From Rhodeus uyekii (Eukaryota; Chordata; Actinopteri; Cypriniformes; Acheilognathidae): a stretch of DNA of 64,000 bases. The first letter of the stretch is position 1. The number at the start of each line of letters is the position of its first letter. Shown one piece after another: positions 52,455 through 63,872 of the stretch. Made by a program: the position numbers and the translations under genes. The DNA is taken from contig JAWRVZ010000247.1 in the NCBI GenBank assembly GCA_037043235.1, forward strand, positions 1 to 64,000, written 5' to 3'. Below the pieces are notes generated by a model. The model ran no database searches. It was not told the DNA's origin and saw only the letters and a list, made by a program, of their open reading frames with translations.

Positions 52455-53159
52455 ACTGCCACAAGAAGTCTTGTTGGGGTGACAAGCCCGGTCGGTTGTT
52501 CTGTAACAAAGTGGCTCAGGGAGGAACAAAGAAGCAGCAGGATATAACTCAAAAGTCCATATTTAATAATAATAAACAAAACAAAACACTTTAAATAACA
52601 AAACAAAGAAGCACGCATGTGCATTAAACCGAACTTAAACAAAACATTGAAAACTAGCAGGTCAGGATCACAAAGACAAGGAAACATCCACATTACCAAT
52701 TCAACAACCGACCAACACAAGGGAAATGCAAGAGTGATTTATACACAAGAGGAATCCACAACACCTGGGAGACTAACGAGCAAGTGATTACAAGACAGGT
52801 GCAGGGAGTGAAACAATAACCCGATAGACAGGAAGTGAAACAATGACAAGACTGACAGGAAGTGACAAAGAAGACCCAGACAGAACAGGAACACGTGTTA
52901 CACACACACACACACACACACATACACAATCCTGTGTGCCAAACTACCTAAAATGATGCCAGTGGGCAGTGAAGTATTTTATCATTATTTAAAAAAAAAA
53001 CATTTTTATAATATAAAAATATAACAACTCTATAAATGAATAACAAATGCAGGGGCCAACAACCAGTTCAGCAAACGTTCAACGTGGTATTATTCCCTCT
53101 ATTCTCCATGCTTGTACTACTTTTGTATGTAATATTCAAAACTTTGAACAGGTAGACAG

Positions 53160-54276
53160 ATCACAAGAACCTTTAGTACCTCTGCAATGTCAAATGATTA
53201 AATCCACATCAAACACGCCAGGCACTAGTTTTCAAGCTCCTTCCTCTGCCCATTCCAAATGGCCCCTGGTCACATCTAAGCTTGGTTTTTATTGCTGATC
53301 TCACTCCTGAGAAACTCCTGCATTCTTGTAATTATGCCCTGATTCTCAAAGTCATTCTGATTCATTATTTTTAAAGAGTTACCAACAGTGATTGAAAACT
53401 GCCAAACTCTTTTTCAGCCATGGTTTTAGATACATACGTGTACCTGAGGTCATTGTGTCTGACAGAAGTCCCCAATTTTATCTCCAAAAGGTGTGGACAG
53501 CCTTCATAAAGCTCCTAGAAGCAATTAAGTCCATCATCTGGATACCATCCTCCGTCTAACAGACAGATAAAATGAAAGGTTCAGGAAATGGTTGCTTCTT
53601 CAAAACCTTCTGCCATAACCATCAGAGCTCCTGGAGCCAGTATCTCACCTAAGCAGAACTCCAAAAGTACACACAAAACTCCCTGTGCAGCAAACCATGC
53701 GTCTTACTCAATTCCAGTGCATATTTGTCTATTGACCACCAATGTTCCCATGGTTTGGAGATCCTTCTGACGTTCTATCGGTGAACCACTGTTTCCAGTC
53801 AGAGTGAGAGGGTCTGTAACTCAGCTCATCATCCTTTGCAGGGAGCAATACAGACATCTGCAGGTCCACAGTTCCTACCTATCAACCTGGACAAAAGGTA
53901 TGGCTTTCAACCAGGAGCATCGGATTGTGCCTACCATGCAAGAAGCTGAGTACCAGGTACAGACCGTTAAGAATATCAATCCAGTATCCTCCCAATTAAA
54001 ACTTGCTGAATAGTACCATATTCACCCAGTATTTCATATCTCACAGACCAAACTTTCCTACTCACCTGTATGTACTCACCTCTATTTCCTCCATAGAGAC
54101 TTGTGATGGTGACCTTACTGCCAGTTGTATCCTGTAATCCTGGTATCAAGGTGGGGAACTAGAATTTCTGGTGGATAGGGAGGGCTATGTTCCTGATGAA
54201 TGCTCCTGGATCTCAAGTAAGGACCTTCTTCATCATCCACCTTCGTCATTGGAATCGAGGGTGGAGAGGCGGGTAC
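53160..54276 (+). pseudogene. Ty3/gypsy chromovirus integrase with chromodomain, decayed
   Basis: Broken frames give L-P-I-P-N-G-P-W-S-H-L-S-L (start of the integrase core), V-S-D-R-S-P-Q-F (second catalytic D), S-S-G-Y-H-P-P-S-N-R-Q (near the catalytic acid, which is lost and followed by a stop), S-S-W-S-Q-Y-L, then E-F-L-V-D-R-E-G-Y-V-P-D-E-C-S-W-I at 54160-54210, a chromodomain as in chromoviruses. An LTR-like TGTCACAGAATC starts at 54277. Only the 3' end of pol is present. Confidence 0.8.
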
Positions 54277-54900
54277 TGTCACAGAATCACTAGGATCAAC
54301 CTTCACCCAGTTCACGAGTTCACACTTACAAATGATTCAGGAGCAATAAATGGTAAGCGTATTTGGCATGCTGTCCGAGGAGAGGGCTCCGAGCTCGGTA
54401 TTTAGCCCGAAGCTGGAGCACTCCCCCCGTATCCTGCCTTTGATAGGAACAATTAAGTGTGAGGAGTTGGGGTGGTGGAGGGATGCCGAAAAATGTCAAA
54501 GAGCTGTAGGTGAGTCAAACATGTCTATATATACATGCTTCCTCTCCTGCTGATAGGATGAGGTGTAATTGCTGATGACGTGTTGATTGTGTTTAATCAT
54601 TTGAACGTGCTCCTCCCGAACTTTGTTAATAAAACATCATTTAGAGTGCTCACCATCACCTGAATAAAAATTATCACATGATTTCACCAATCACCTCATC
54701 ACCCCACACCTGAAGATAAAATTGTCCGGCCCCCCCAATGTTTTTTCTTGTTTTCCATGTCCTCCTCCTGTACCCCCTCCCTCCCTCCCTCCCTCCCTCC
54801 CTCCCTCCCTCCCTCCTCCCTCTTCCCTCCCTCACTTCCTCTGACAACTGCTTTATGGAGGAAATGAAGTAATTGAATTATGCATGGAAAACAGCTGAAA
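54277..54900. other. Possible gypsy LTR start and unassigned sequence; (CCCT)n at 54777-54815
   Basis: TGTCACAGAATCACTAGG follows the chromodomain directly, as expected for a 3' LTR, but no end is found. A CCCT microsatellite of about 9 units lies at 54777-54815. Confidence 0.4.
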
Positions 54901-54904
54901 TGCA

Positions 54905-54990
54905 GAATTTTCCTGTCATCACAGTAAAGCTGATTTGAAACAATCTGTATTGTATAAAAGGCACACACAAAAAACATTTAAAGTGACTTG
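54905..54990 (+). mobile_element. L2-type 3' tail fragment
   Basis: GCTGATTTGAAACAATCTGT then TAAAAGGC...AAAGTGACTTGAC matches the last ~80 bp of the L2 3' UTR with an insertion; the rest is missing. Confidence 0.6.
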
Positions 54991-55239
54991 ACGTTTTCCT
55001 ACGCACTGTAGCAATTACCATGGTGAATCAAAAACTCTCACACTAAGCCACCAAAGGGGTAAGGAGAACATTCAGGGTCATAATATTAGCAAATAACGTT
55101 CCTCAAACATGCTTAAAACCAATGGGTGACAGAGCTCTTTCTTCTTATGCTCCTATTCTTTGAAACTCTCTTCCTCTGGAATGTACCAAAGCTCAAATTA
55201 AGAAGCTTGAACTCCTCCGGTATGACACGTGTCTGAAGC

Positions 55240-55750
55240 ATTAATCCAACCATGCCAATGAACTTGACATTGGCCGGCAGCCGCCTCTGATGTCACCACA
55301 GGTTCGACTCCAGTTATATAAGAGCACCTGAACAGTACATCATCCTCTTTCTTGTCTTCAGGAGACAGCTATGTTTGAAGCGTTTTCTACGACGACGGCC
55401 AGCAAGGAAACCACTTCTGTTGTATTCAGTCGTGCCAGCGGTTTCACACGAGATGTGCATTATGATTGAAATAAATGCCTGGGTGAGGAGCATGCACGCC
55501 AACCCTGGAGGGGGCTGTTTGTGTGCATTGTGAGCGCTTCCCTCTGTAACATGCTCCCTTGCGTTAATCCCTTTGACGAGTGAGTTCGAACAACCGTCTG
55601 CAAGCAGATGGGGCTTGCCGGTGACCTAGTGAGAGTGTTTTTCTCTCAGTTGTTGGATGCTGATGCGAGAGAATTTACATGGGAAAATGCGTTCTCATGC
55701 TCCCCGCAAACCTAGGGGAGCAGGGGGCTGGTTGTGTTGAAGATCTCTTA
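55240..55750 (+). pseudogene. DIRS1-like 5' end and ORF1 fragment
   Basis: Reads C-L-G-E-E-H-A-R-Q-P-W-R-G then F-S-Q-L-L-D-A-D-A-R-E-F-T-W, fragments of DIRS ORF1 (C-L-G-x-E-H-A is its recurrent motif). The upstream TTATATAAGAGC near 55315 may be its promoter. Frames are broken. Confidence 0.6.
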
Positions 55751-55756
55751 ATCACT

Positions 55757-56482
55757 CACTGTCTGCTGTCCCGCATATGACGAGTCAGATCAAAAGTATT
55801 CAAAACTGTTAGAATTTCTTTTGCCATTTTGGATTCTGCATTTTCTATGTGGATGTTAAAGTCCCCAGTAATAGCAAAACAGTCAAACTCTGAGGAAGTT
55901 GCTGATAACAGTTCTGTAAAGTCCTCCACAAAGGCTGGAGAGTATTTTGGAGGCCTGTAAATGACTAAAAGTAGAATGCGAGGAGCACCTTTTAACACAA
56001 TATTCAAAAGACAAGTAATCACCAAATGACACTTGCTTGCATTGATAGACATCTTTAAATAGAGCAGCTTCACCTCCACCTCTCCTAACAGCTCTGCAGA
56101 CACTCATATAAGTAAAGTTGGGAGGGGCTGTTTCATTCAGGATTGTTGAACTGCAACTGTCTTCAAGCCATGTTTCATTTAGAAGCATAAAATCTAGATT
56201 GTTTGTGGTTATTAAATCATTGACTAGAAGTGATTTATTTTTAAGTGAACGGATGTTTAAAAGTGCTAACTTAACAGTCTTACTTTCTGTCTCTACAGTA
56301 ATCTTAGTTTGGCGTGTAATATGCAACAGATTAAGTGGGTTTACCAAACGGTTTGAGAAGGCCTTTGGCTTTCTATCACGAAATAAAACTGAAATAGCGA
56401 AAGCAACAGGCACACTGGGTTCCCGTTTGTTCTGTAAACATTTGACAAAGTCACTGTTATCATAGCGGGGACCCGACACACA
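55757..56482 (-). pseudogene. L2 LINE ORF2 endonuclease N-terminal part
   Basis: The minus strand encodes V-K-L-A-L-L-N-I-R-S-L-K-N-K-S then F-M-L-L-N-E-T-W-L (first endonuclease motif with catalytic E), R-R-G-G-G-E-A and, after a frameshift near 56010, L-L-L-V-I-Y-R-P-P-K-Y and F-A-I-T-G-D-F-N-I-H. It ends at about 55757. It follows ORF1 at 56483-57439, so ORF1 and ORF2 of one 5'/3'-truncated L2 are adjacent here. Confidence 0.88.
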
Positions 56483-57476
56483 TCACTGAGAGCTTTTATC
56501 AGTTGTTTTTGGTTCACCTAGAACAGATGGAGGAGGGTGAGGGCCCTGGCGTTGTGGTAGCGGCCGAAGAGCTCTCGCAGGAGGAATGGGAGGTCGAGCT
56601 GGGCCCACAGGCTTTGGTGGTTGTGGAGCTCGCCGCTTTTTTGTTGATGTCTGGGGGCTCGCAGCAAAAGAGTGGGCGAGTTTGGTTCCAGCATACACCA
56701 GTTCCTCCATTTTCTCAGAGAAACACAGCAGGGGGGATGCTGGGGAGAGGGTTAGCGTATCCGGTGAGAGAGGCTGTTGCTCTGGTGTTACTAGTGGCTG
56801 TAATATGTTGTCCTGGCCCTGGCTGTTTTCCCGAAAGTCGTCCTTGGCTGCTGAAACTTGGAGCAGTTCTAACACGTCACTGTCTATCGGTGAGCTCTCT
56901 GGGCAGGGCTCAGTCAGGATTGTGTCCGTGAACAGTGGTTGTTGTGGCTGCGTTGTGCATGCCTTGTGGGATGTGTCAGCCGCATGTCCATTCAGGTGCT
57001 GAAATGAAGTCCTGTGGTCAGCTGTACTCTGTCCAGGTGTGTTTGTGCCATTCAGATTAGGTGGATTTGCACACACTGCTGAAGGATGATGGAGGGAGAA
57101 GTAGATATTGTCCTTTAGCACTCTTGAGCCCAGTTTGTTTGGGCGCAGGCCATCGTGTGTGAACAACTGTCTCTGACTCCAGAACAGATTGAAGTTGTCG
57201 ATGAAATTCAGTCCCTTTAAGTTGCAGGTTTTTTGCAGCCATGTATTAAGCCCAAGCAAACGTGTAAATCTATTTGTTCCTCTTGCTAGGAGTGGTCCAC
57301 TGATGAACGACTGAACTTTTAGACTTCTGAGCATTTCAAAAAGTTCATTGAAATCCCTTTTAAGGAGTTCTGACTGCTCCTTCCGAATATCATTCTTTCC
57401 CACATGGATGATTAGTCGGTTTGCAGTTTTATATTTCATCAGAATGCTCTTAAGTTCCCTGTTTACATCGGAAACT
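56483..57476 (-). CDS. L2 LINE ORF1 with esterase-type domain (C-terminal 330 residues)
   Basis: From D-V-N-R-E-L-K-S-I-L-M-K-Y-K-T-A (ATG within at 57439; 318 residues from there) the frame is open to TGA at 56483-56485. It carries the SGNH/esterase fold of CR1/L2 ORF1 proteins: L-I-I-H-V-G-K-N-D (block III, usually G-T-N-D), F-I-S-G-P-L-L (block II-like), F-I-D-N-F-N-L-F-W and D-G-L-R-P-N-K-L-G-S (usually D-G-L-H-P-N). The catalytic His is replaced by Arg, so esterase activity is probably lost. A proline-rich C-terminus (K-K-R-R-A-P-Q-P-P-K) follows. The N-terminus is missing beyond 57476. Confidence 0.88.
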
Positions 57477-60400
57477 GTTGCTTGTGGAAGGCAGCAATTA
57501 CACCCATGTGAAGGTCATGCAAGTGCATGGCTATGGAAAGCTGCCTGCGGTGGAAGAGACACGGAAGCACTGCCTCTCGCACGCCTCCGCCCTTGTTTGG
57601 CAAGCAGCCGAGAAGATGGAAAGTGGCCCGGGGCATTGGGATGCACGCTCTGGTGGCTCAGGGGCTGATCAGTTATGCCAAAGTTCAGCACTGCTGCAAT
57701 TATCATTAAACCATTTCTCCTGCTTAAAGTTCATTACAAAATACAAAAGACCCGATAATATGTAAAAATTGATGATGTTTTATTAATGTTTGACAGGATG
57801 AGTGAGCTTTATTTTTTTGATAAGCTGTGACTTTTGTTAATGAAGCTGTGAAACTTGCATAATGTTTTGATGGAACAAAGGCTTCTTATATGTTTTCTCA
57901 TTAATAAAAATCAGCTCAAAATGAGGATCCATGAAAATACAAAAAAATGAAGTTTGTATTCGAAGTCTAGACAAGCACTTTTATGCAAAGAGGACCTTGA
58001 ACATTGATGTCATTAACATGACTGATACCCCCCCCCCCCACACACACACACACCCACCATTTGTGCCCTAAAGTTCCCAACTCTTAGTGTTCTCTAATGT
58101 TCTCTTTTTAGAGCAAGATTTAATTAAATCAAGATATGTGACAACAGATCAATTTTAACAAGTTTCACATGCAATGCTGTTCCAAAAACTTAATAAATTT
58201 CAAGAGATGATATTATGATGTTGTGTAGCTGCTACAAAATATTGTTTTAAGGACATTGTCTTCTTTTATTTCAAGACAAAAGAGATTTCATCATTGGCTT
58301 TGTTGTGGATTACTAATAAAACACATAATCCAAAAGCATATGCTATTAGCAACATCATGACTGTTGTGGTAAATGATTTTCGCCTGCTCAAATAAATTAT
58401 TCAAAGCTTCTCTAATGTTTTTTTGTTGTTGCTGCTCTTTTTTTGCCAGTGGGCAGTGATAATTTATAAAGTCCAGATGTTAACCAAGCATAATAAGAAG
58501 TATAATAAGTCCTAATATCAATATATCTTTCTAGGAAATAAAATCATGTTTGCACCATTGCTTCCCTCTGTGGCCATACGTTTCGGATGCTGGATGCAAA
58601 ATTAGTGCAGAAGTCTTTTTTGTGAATGTGAGCCAGGAAAAGGCTACATGCATGTCTTGTGCTTTGGCCACAGTGCTTACTTCCTGTGCAGACAACAACC
58701 ATGTGTTTCTGCAGATTGCATCTGGCTGTATGAGATGAAATAATCACTTTTGTAATAGCTTTTGTCCAGCTCTGCAACAGTTCCTTCCTGCCCTTTTATC
58801 AGCAAAATGTCTCTCATCACTGAATGAAAGCTTAAGGTGACAGTCTGATCATTTCAATGAAGAGGATTATAAATTCAACAAAATCATAAAGTCTCCTAAC
58901 AGTTCTCTCTGAAGTGGGTCGATCGGTGTCAGCATCAAATTTCTGAATGAATCCAATGGGCTATTGTAAAAAATTACTTCTATTTAATAGTTTGTGTTTA
59001 ACATACTCACCGGTTAGTCAAAAACTCCCTGTGAAGTATTTCCTTGATTAATATGTTCAAACTTCTTTGGAAATTAATCAACCAGGCTTTTGGAATTAGG
59101 ACTGTAGGAAATTAGGTTGTAGGCGACTTGCTGTTAGCCTCAACTTTATGAAAGTATCTTTTCTTTCGAGCTTCACCACTATAAAACTCACAGTGCAGGG
59201 CTGCTGACTAAACTTTATTGTGAGCAGTCTAAAATATCAATGTTTAAAAAATTCTTTAAAAACTTGTTTTCTGAACTGACAGTATGGGTCGCACAAGCAA
59301 GCTCTCACATGTAAACCATGACCTCAAAGAAGTCTTGATTCAGACGAAATACACTGCTGTTCAGCAGAACCACTTCCTTCTCTCACAGATGATGAGATAA
59401 CACAGCAGATATCTCGGCCTACATCTCGCTGTGTTGATTTTCTTCCACTAGAAGTACACTTACGGCCCACTTAGAAACGTCTGCACGTATGATTGTCATC
59501 AGAGAAAAACAACATCATCAGAAACAAGTGTCATTTATTTGAGAAAGATACATTAAAAGCAAACCTTTGATTTTAAGCTTAAAAATCCCAATGAATATCT
59601 TTGAAATTAAGAATCAAAACTGTGGATTTAGTCAAATAAAAACAAATATTTGTGACTCTGTGTTTGTCAAAAGTAACATGTCCACACATATATGATCGTG
59701 AGATCATACATGTATTAGAAAGTCAACATTTGCAACAATGGATCAGAAAAGCAAAGTTTATGTTTACAGATAACACTTTTATTCATTTTTTGAAGACTTC
59801 TTGAGGACTTGTTGAGGATGAATTATATTATATTTAGCTGATCTCATCAAAAAAACATCTTAACTTCAAGTAAGCACAAGTGTGAAGCGGAAATCCGCTG
59901 TGACGCAGAAATGAAAATGAGCTGAATGTGAGTTTGCTATCAAGACAAAAATATGATCATCATGATCTAAGTTCTTGCCAAACACTTACCGCTTCCCATG
60001 GTTTCCTCAGAATCAAGCCAGCTCACTTTCTGTTTTTTGGGTAGGGATGTTGCTCAATTGGCAGTGTGCAGAGTGGGTATTATGGATTTCCTCAGAAAAC
60101 ACATCATGAGGGCAAGCATCACAATTGCTCATACTTACGATTAGCAAGGCGTGTGCGGTCAGGACAGATAGCAATAACACTCAGATGACTTTTGCAATCA
60201 CATATTAAAAACACACTGCACTGAGTTTCATAAGGGCAAGAGTCACTTCAGACAGGCTGAGCTTTTCTGAGAAACCCCACATGCCACTCAGACTGAATGC
60301 AGTAACTATCATTCATTTAGGCAATTTCCATAATTCAAACTCTATGTTCAATGCTCCTTTTGATATTGAAGGTCTATGAAACACTGACATTCAAAGTTGT

Positions 60401-60670
60401 TTATCTCTTCACATCAGAATATGTGGATGTTCCCTCAGATACCTGAGGGGCTTTTCAGTTTATTCTTTCAAGATGGTAACCTATGAAATACAAAATGAGT
60501 TACTAAAGGCTGCAAGAAAAGGCATAACCAAAACTTTTTAAACTTTTGTTAATGGATACACTAAATAAATACCTGATTTTTTCACTCTGTCAAGAATGGT
60601 GAGCTATTTGCATCAAAGGAATCACTTTAGAGCCAGAAGCTCATTTTTAGCTCTACTGTGGACATGTGGA
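57477..60670. other. No gene recognised; poly(C)/(CA) at 58028-58052
   Basis: 57477-57720 is GC-rich with frames open on both strands but I do not recognise a product; it may be a fragment of another element. The rest is AT-rich, single-copy-looking sequence with no exon, SINE head or LTR signals that I can support. Confidence 0.4.
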
Positions 60671-60679
60671 ACGGGAATG

Positions 60680-61045
60680 AACTCACCGGATTTCTCTATG
60701 GATTCAGAATCCTGTGCAGGATTATATATAGTGCAATGTATTTTTCTTCAATGCTCGCAGGCTCTGGAAATGCATCCGTGTCTTTACCCCACGGACCGTT
60801 CTAATACAGCATTGATCCTCTCTCTGCGGACACCTTGTGGACTGGCCCTGACACGCGTTCCCTTTCAGACTTCATCCAACATTTCCGGGATGTGTTTGGA
60901 ATTACAACTACCAACGCTTCAGTGGATGAGAAACTGTATCATCTCCGGCAAAAAGCCATGACTGTTGATGATTATGCACTCTCGTTTAGAAGGCCTGCGG
61001 CGGCCAGTGGTTGGAACGAGTGTTCGCTCCTGACCACTTATCTAA
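60680..61045 (+). pseudogene. Ty3/gypsy gag (capsid) fragment
   Basis: Frame 60596-60961 has S-C-A-G-L-Y-I-V-Q-C-I-F-L-Q then Y-P-T-D-R-S-N-T-A-L-I-L-S-L, and frame 60835-61275 has D-F-I-Q-H-F-R-D-V-F-G, L-R-Q-K-A-M-T-V-D-D-Y-A-L-S-F and A-S-G-W-N-E, the order of a gypsy capsid. A small deletion/shift near 60840 separates them. No nucleocapsid or pol follows. Confidence 0.8.
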
Positions 61046-63734
61046 TGCCAGCTCCACCAAGCGTCTGTACAGTTCCTGGGGTACAACATCGACCACAATG
61101 CCACCCAGATGGACCAGGCCTCAGTCGGGGGACCTGTTCTCCCAATGAAGCAACATGGTGTAGTTTAATTCCAGGCTACATCACAACTCCGATTGTGGAT
61201 TTGTATGATTCAGATTATTTCATTCAGATTGTAGATTGGACAGATCATGGCAGCATTTGGTGGGAGGTGAGCTGAAGCTGTCTATGGGGTCTGTGCGGAG
61301 AACAGGCCTGGATCCCATGGTGTCACATTCCCCTACCCGTAACAACTAGAAAAACACACACTTCAGTCTTCTGTCCCATAGTGAAAACAACACGGTTATG
61401 AATATAAACCAAAAAAATCCTTTTATTCACAAAGAAACTAGACCTAACATAAAGTAAAGAAATCAAGACCTAAAATCACCATCAAAGCTGTTAACGAAGA
61501 AGAGGAGCTCTGGCTTACCTAAAGCAGGATAGAAAAACACATAAACATTATGAACAAAAAAACAGTCAACCAAGGGACAAAAGAGCAGAGTTAAAAGAAA
61601 GAAGGCATTCTCCCCCTTTGCTCACAATAACTATAAGCAAACATCATTTTATTAAAAGAAAAGCGTAATTGCTTTGGCTTAACTCTTGACAGATAGCAGG
61701 GTTAAAAACAATCAAGTGATAACACAGGTCACTAGAGTCCTTTTAGACACTGCCAACACACAATCTGTAGAAGATCAGAAGGAAACCACACTATGATTCA
61801 ACAGGTTTCAAGGAGAAGCGTTTCTAACTCTGCAAACACCATAATACTCTGTCTCAGGAACACTCTCACAAATGAGTAACGGGTGGTGGTGATTTGAGAT
61901 CTGATCTGATCTGAGAGGGAGAGAGAGAGAGCAAGCCAAAACACAGACACAGGGCACAAAGCCACATCCACCCTTTAGTTAACAAGCAAATTAAACTAAT
62001 AATAATAATAATAAAGTCATTGAACATGACACAATTCTTCAGCAAAGATCATGTGTTACGTCCAATGACTTTATTATGATTATTAAGAAAACAGAACCTT
62101 GAGAATGTTTTAAGTCTCTATTCTCTTGTCACAAATGTGCATGTTTGTATATCCCATAGTAGCCTTATGAATGCCAACAACGTGTAAACCTCATATGTGT
62201 CGTAGTGAATATTGTAGTTCTATTTGTGTTTTAACAGGTTTTGCTTGCTTACTTTTATGGAGAGTTGACACAGACAACATGTTTTTGTCAAACAGGAATT
62301 AAATGCCTCCAGTCATGTGACAATGTACACCACCCATGTTTAAATAGCACCACATTGATCTACAGTAAAAGCCACTTTCACACATGACACCTGTTAAATT
62401 GCTTCAGATTTACCTTTTCCAATGAAGTGCTTTCCGTTTTTATTCACATAGCATTCATGTTTCACCACGAACATGGCATTAAAACGTGAGGGCCTCGCAG
62501 AGTTTGACAAAGATATCATGAATTCACTGAGGCCCAGGCTTTAAAGGGATTTCAGAAAATAAAGAAGTAAAAGAACTTGAATTTATTGTCCGAAATTTGA
62601 ATCATAACGAAGCAATTCTTCATTTGAAACTATGCAGACATTCATTCTTAATCATAGGCTAGGACTAAAACTCTGAAAACAAAAATGATTGCTGACAACC
62701 GTTCAACATTTCTGTTGTGGAACACTTGACATTCATTACTCTACCTTACTTTCAATTCTTGCACCATTAAAATTAGACCGATGAATCAAATCAGCGTAAA
62801 ATGTAATATTTTTCATTTATTGTCATCCTAACAACATGCAGTCATGAATATAAAATACTGGTGTCGTGAGTCCGCCTCAATGTTCATTGATATTGCATTA
62901 ATGCAAACAGCATAGTGTCAACCAACAATATTCAAAACATTTCATTCAAGAGTAAAATCTCCCTTCATTACTAAAATGTAATAATTATCCTCACATTACA
63001 TTCCATGTGTCAGGGTTTTCCCACTTTGTTATGTCCTTGTGTGTGGGGCGTGAAGTTCAATCCTGACACTTTGTTTTTTTGTCAGGATTCAATCATTCAT
63101 GGCTCGTCTGTTTGTCCCTGTTGTGAGCGTACGAGATGGGTGTTTGCTCGTCCTCATGCGCTCTACGCCGTCTGCATGCACTGTTGTGAAAATACTTAAA
63201 GTTTGGATGGCATTTTCTGCCTATTTTAAACAAATCAATTGGTTGATAAAAATGAAAACTAAAACCAGATGAACCATTTCATTATAGAAAACTGTGGGGA
63301 AAATGTCACAAATTGAATAAATGATTTTATTGTCATTGTCATTCCAGGCAAATTGAAAAATAAAACGTTATTAGTGATATGACATTTTATTTTTACTACA
63401 ATCTCCAGGCAATATTGCCAGTACTAAAATGAAAAGGCAAACGTGAAATAAAAACTGCTTCTACAGTTTTTTCAAAGATTTTTTATCAATGCTTACACAA
63501 TAATAATGTCACAATAAAATTAAAATATAAAGTTTAGTTTTCATTGTTTTTCCTCTTTTAGGTTTAGGTTTGCTCTTCAACAGTTTTTGTTGTCTATGCA
63601 AATTCTGTATTAATGAGTAGGTGGGCGTTATTCAAGTAACAGAGCGTGTCTGCGGGTGAATGAGTTGGTGTGTTGTTTGTACAAGTTATTGCAACTATAA
63701 TATTGTTATTATATTGTATTCGAGACAAGTCAGA
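61046..63734. other. Unassigned; (AAT)n at 61998-62013
   Basis: At 61340-61420 the complement ends TTTGGTTTATATTCATAACC...GAATGTGACA, which could be the end of an LTR, but no second boundary is seen. TGTCAGGGTTTTCCCAC at 63009 resembles the start of the LTR at 32777-33258. Otherwise AT-rich without supported features. Confidence 0.35.
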
Positions 63735-63872
63735 ATGGGGGATGCTGCCAAACAGTATAAAACGTTTTTCCCGCTGCAGTGTCTCAGCCTGAGTCGTGGC
63801 ATCTTCATGTATTCGTCTCCCTTATTTGACACACCTAGACACAGAAAAAGGGGTGGGTCCCAGGTCCAAGAG
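63735..63872 (+). CDS. Candidate first coding exon of an unidentified gene
   Basis: ATG at 63735 (A at -3, G at +4) opens 46 codons, MGDAAKQYKTFFPLQCLSLS then R-G-I-F-M-Y-S-S-P-L-F-D-T-P-R-H-R-K-R-G-G, ending GAG|GTAAAA, a possible donor with the codon complete. The composition looks like real coding sequence rather than repeat. I do not recognise the protein. The gene would continue beyond the right edge, so this is speculative. Confidence 0.4.

Larger units (their letters stand above)
50783..52902 (-). mobile_element. Short LTR retrotransposon 3, pol-less
   Basis: Direct repeats 50783-51115 (3' LTR, lacking its last ~70 bp) and 52502-52902 (full 401 bp 5' LTR). Minus-strand LTR: TGTAACACGTG...TTGTTACA. 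A polypurine tract (GGAAGGGGGG) precedes the 3' LTR. Both outer flanks are CA repeats, so it entered or recombined at a CA microsatellite, and no target duplication can be defined. The interior encodes a mini-gag and a proline-rich frame with a 14-unit array; no pol domains. Confidence 0.9.
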
